A stretch of DNA of 64,000 bases, taken from contig QXWO01000005.1 of assembly GCA_009911035.1 (NCBI GenBank), positions 124,001 through 188,000 of the forward strand, given 5' to 3'. Below, piece by piece: positions 63,667-64,000 of the stretch. Below the pieces are notes generated by a model. The model saw only the letters and a list, made by a program, of their open reading frames with translations, had not been told where the DNA came from and searched no databases. The position numbers and the translations under genes were made by a program. The stretch is from Lachnospiraceae bacterium. Lineage in GTDB: Bacteria > Bacillota > Clostridia > Lachnospirales > Lachnospiraceae. Every line of letters begins with the position of its first letter. Positions within the stretch are counted from its first letter, which is position 1.

Positions 63667-64000
63667 TTAGTTTACTACGATATCATAATATTCATTTACA
63701 ATGTTCTGAACATTCTGGATATGGTCCTGAACATCCTGCTCGCTCATAGTATCCACTTCCAGCATCATGGTATCGCTCAGCCAGGATGCCATTTCAGCGT
63801 CTGCAAGAATATCATCATATAGTTTCTTAAGCTCGCTTACTGTTTCAGCCTTGGTGCCAGAGCGGGCAAGCACAAAGCAACGGTTACGGAAATAAGGATA
63901 TCCATACTTTCCTACACCTTCAACGCCTGCAAACTCGCCGTCTGCTATATCCTCACCGTCAAATGCACAAACGATGGTAACACCGCCCTGCTGATAGGTT
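63667..64000 (-). CDS. tctC: Tripartite transporter substrate-binding protein TctC, C-terminal fragment
   Basis: This partial gene runs off the right edge. The last 110 residues read through TIVCAFDGEDIADGEF, GVGKYGYPYFRNRC and a C-terminal helix ending NEYYDIVVN. The pattern and place before tctB-tctA fit the Bug/TctC extracytoplasmic binding proteins, though the fragment alone would not prove it. The true start lies beyond 64000. Confidence 0.72.
   Translation of the reverse strand, partial: TYQQGGVTIVCAFDGEDIADGEFAGVEGVGKYGYPYFRNRCFVLARSGTKAETVSELKKLYDDILADAEMASWLSDTMMLEVDTMSEQDVQDHIQNVQNIVNEYYDIVVN

Noticed and set aside
1-64000. tRNA, rRNA, prophage or insertion-sequence genes
   Set aside because: I looked for tRNA arm patterns, integrases and transposases by eye and saw none; a dedicated tRNA scan could still find something I missed.

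Overview
The window looks like chromosome from an anaerobic, endospore-forming, flagellated Firmicute, most likely a gut Lachnospiraceae. The reasons are the block hup-rqcP-yabP-yabQ-divIC-spoIIE-like-tilS-hpt-ftsH, a CotS-type coat protein, a T-box leader, PerR with reverse rubrerythrin and rubredoxin, SigA-type promoters with strong AGGAGG ribosome sites, and many gut-sugar genes. The genus cannot be fixed from the sequence alone. I found no rRNA, tRNA, phage, transposase or CRISPR array.

Layout. 1-8.8 kb: one minus-strand catabolic operon (DeoR regulator, BtpA/SgcQ protein, BMP lipoprotein, ABC ATPase, two permeases, nucleoside hydrolase, M42 peptidase, FGGY kinase start). It looks like an E. 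coli sgc-type gene set joined to a nucleoside ABC importer. 9.2-11.4 kb: a GH13 amylase. 11.7-18.7 kb: the conserved cell-division and sporulation block. 18.9-30.4 kb: a PEGA lipoprotein, CotS, cca, proS, an O-antigen-ligase-like protein, an AI-2E family protein, an RluA synthase and a two-component system. 30.5-31.8 kb: perR-rubrerythrin-rubredoxin. 31.9-35 kb: a divergent HTH / Ser-Thr kinase pair and a secreted protein. 35.3-41.3 kb: a phosphoribosyltransferase, a chemoreceptor, and ahcY with an SAH/MTA deaminase. 41.5-43.2 kb: an SPFH / Arc-like / YbjQ operon. 43.2-45.8 kb: T-box(Trp)-trpB-trpA. 45.9-50.2 kb: pgi, a UPF0340 protein and a GH95 fucosidase. 50.4-52.9 kb: a SigD-promoted flagellin carrying an internal HExxH metalloprotease domain (flagellinolysin type) and a small zinc-ribbon protein. 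53-56.4 kb: oleate hydratase, a TetR regulator and CutC. 56.6-58.9 kb: a hybrid histidine kinase. 59-64 kb: a GntR-type regulator, a cytosolic sulfatase and the TctABC tripartite transporter.

Two items stand out. The first is the proteolytic flagellin at 50591-52453. The second is a family of ten dispersed ~40-bp imperfect palindromes. In at least seven, and probably eight, of ten cases the repeat lies immediately past the U-tract of a rho-independent terminator, always with the same end facing it. Two copies flank the trp T-box leader. This terminator-linked repeat looks like an undescribed element or composite 3'-end module.

All calls come from reading the sequence. Family names rest on remembered motifs, not on searches.
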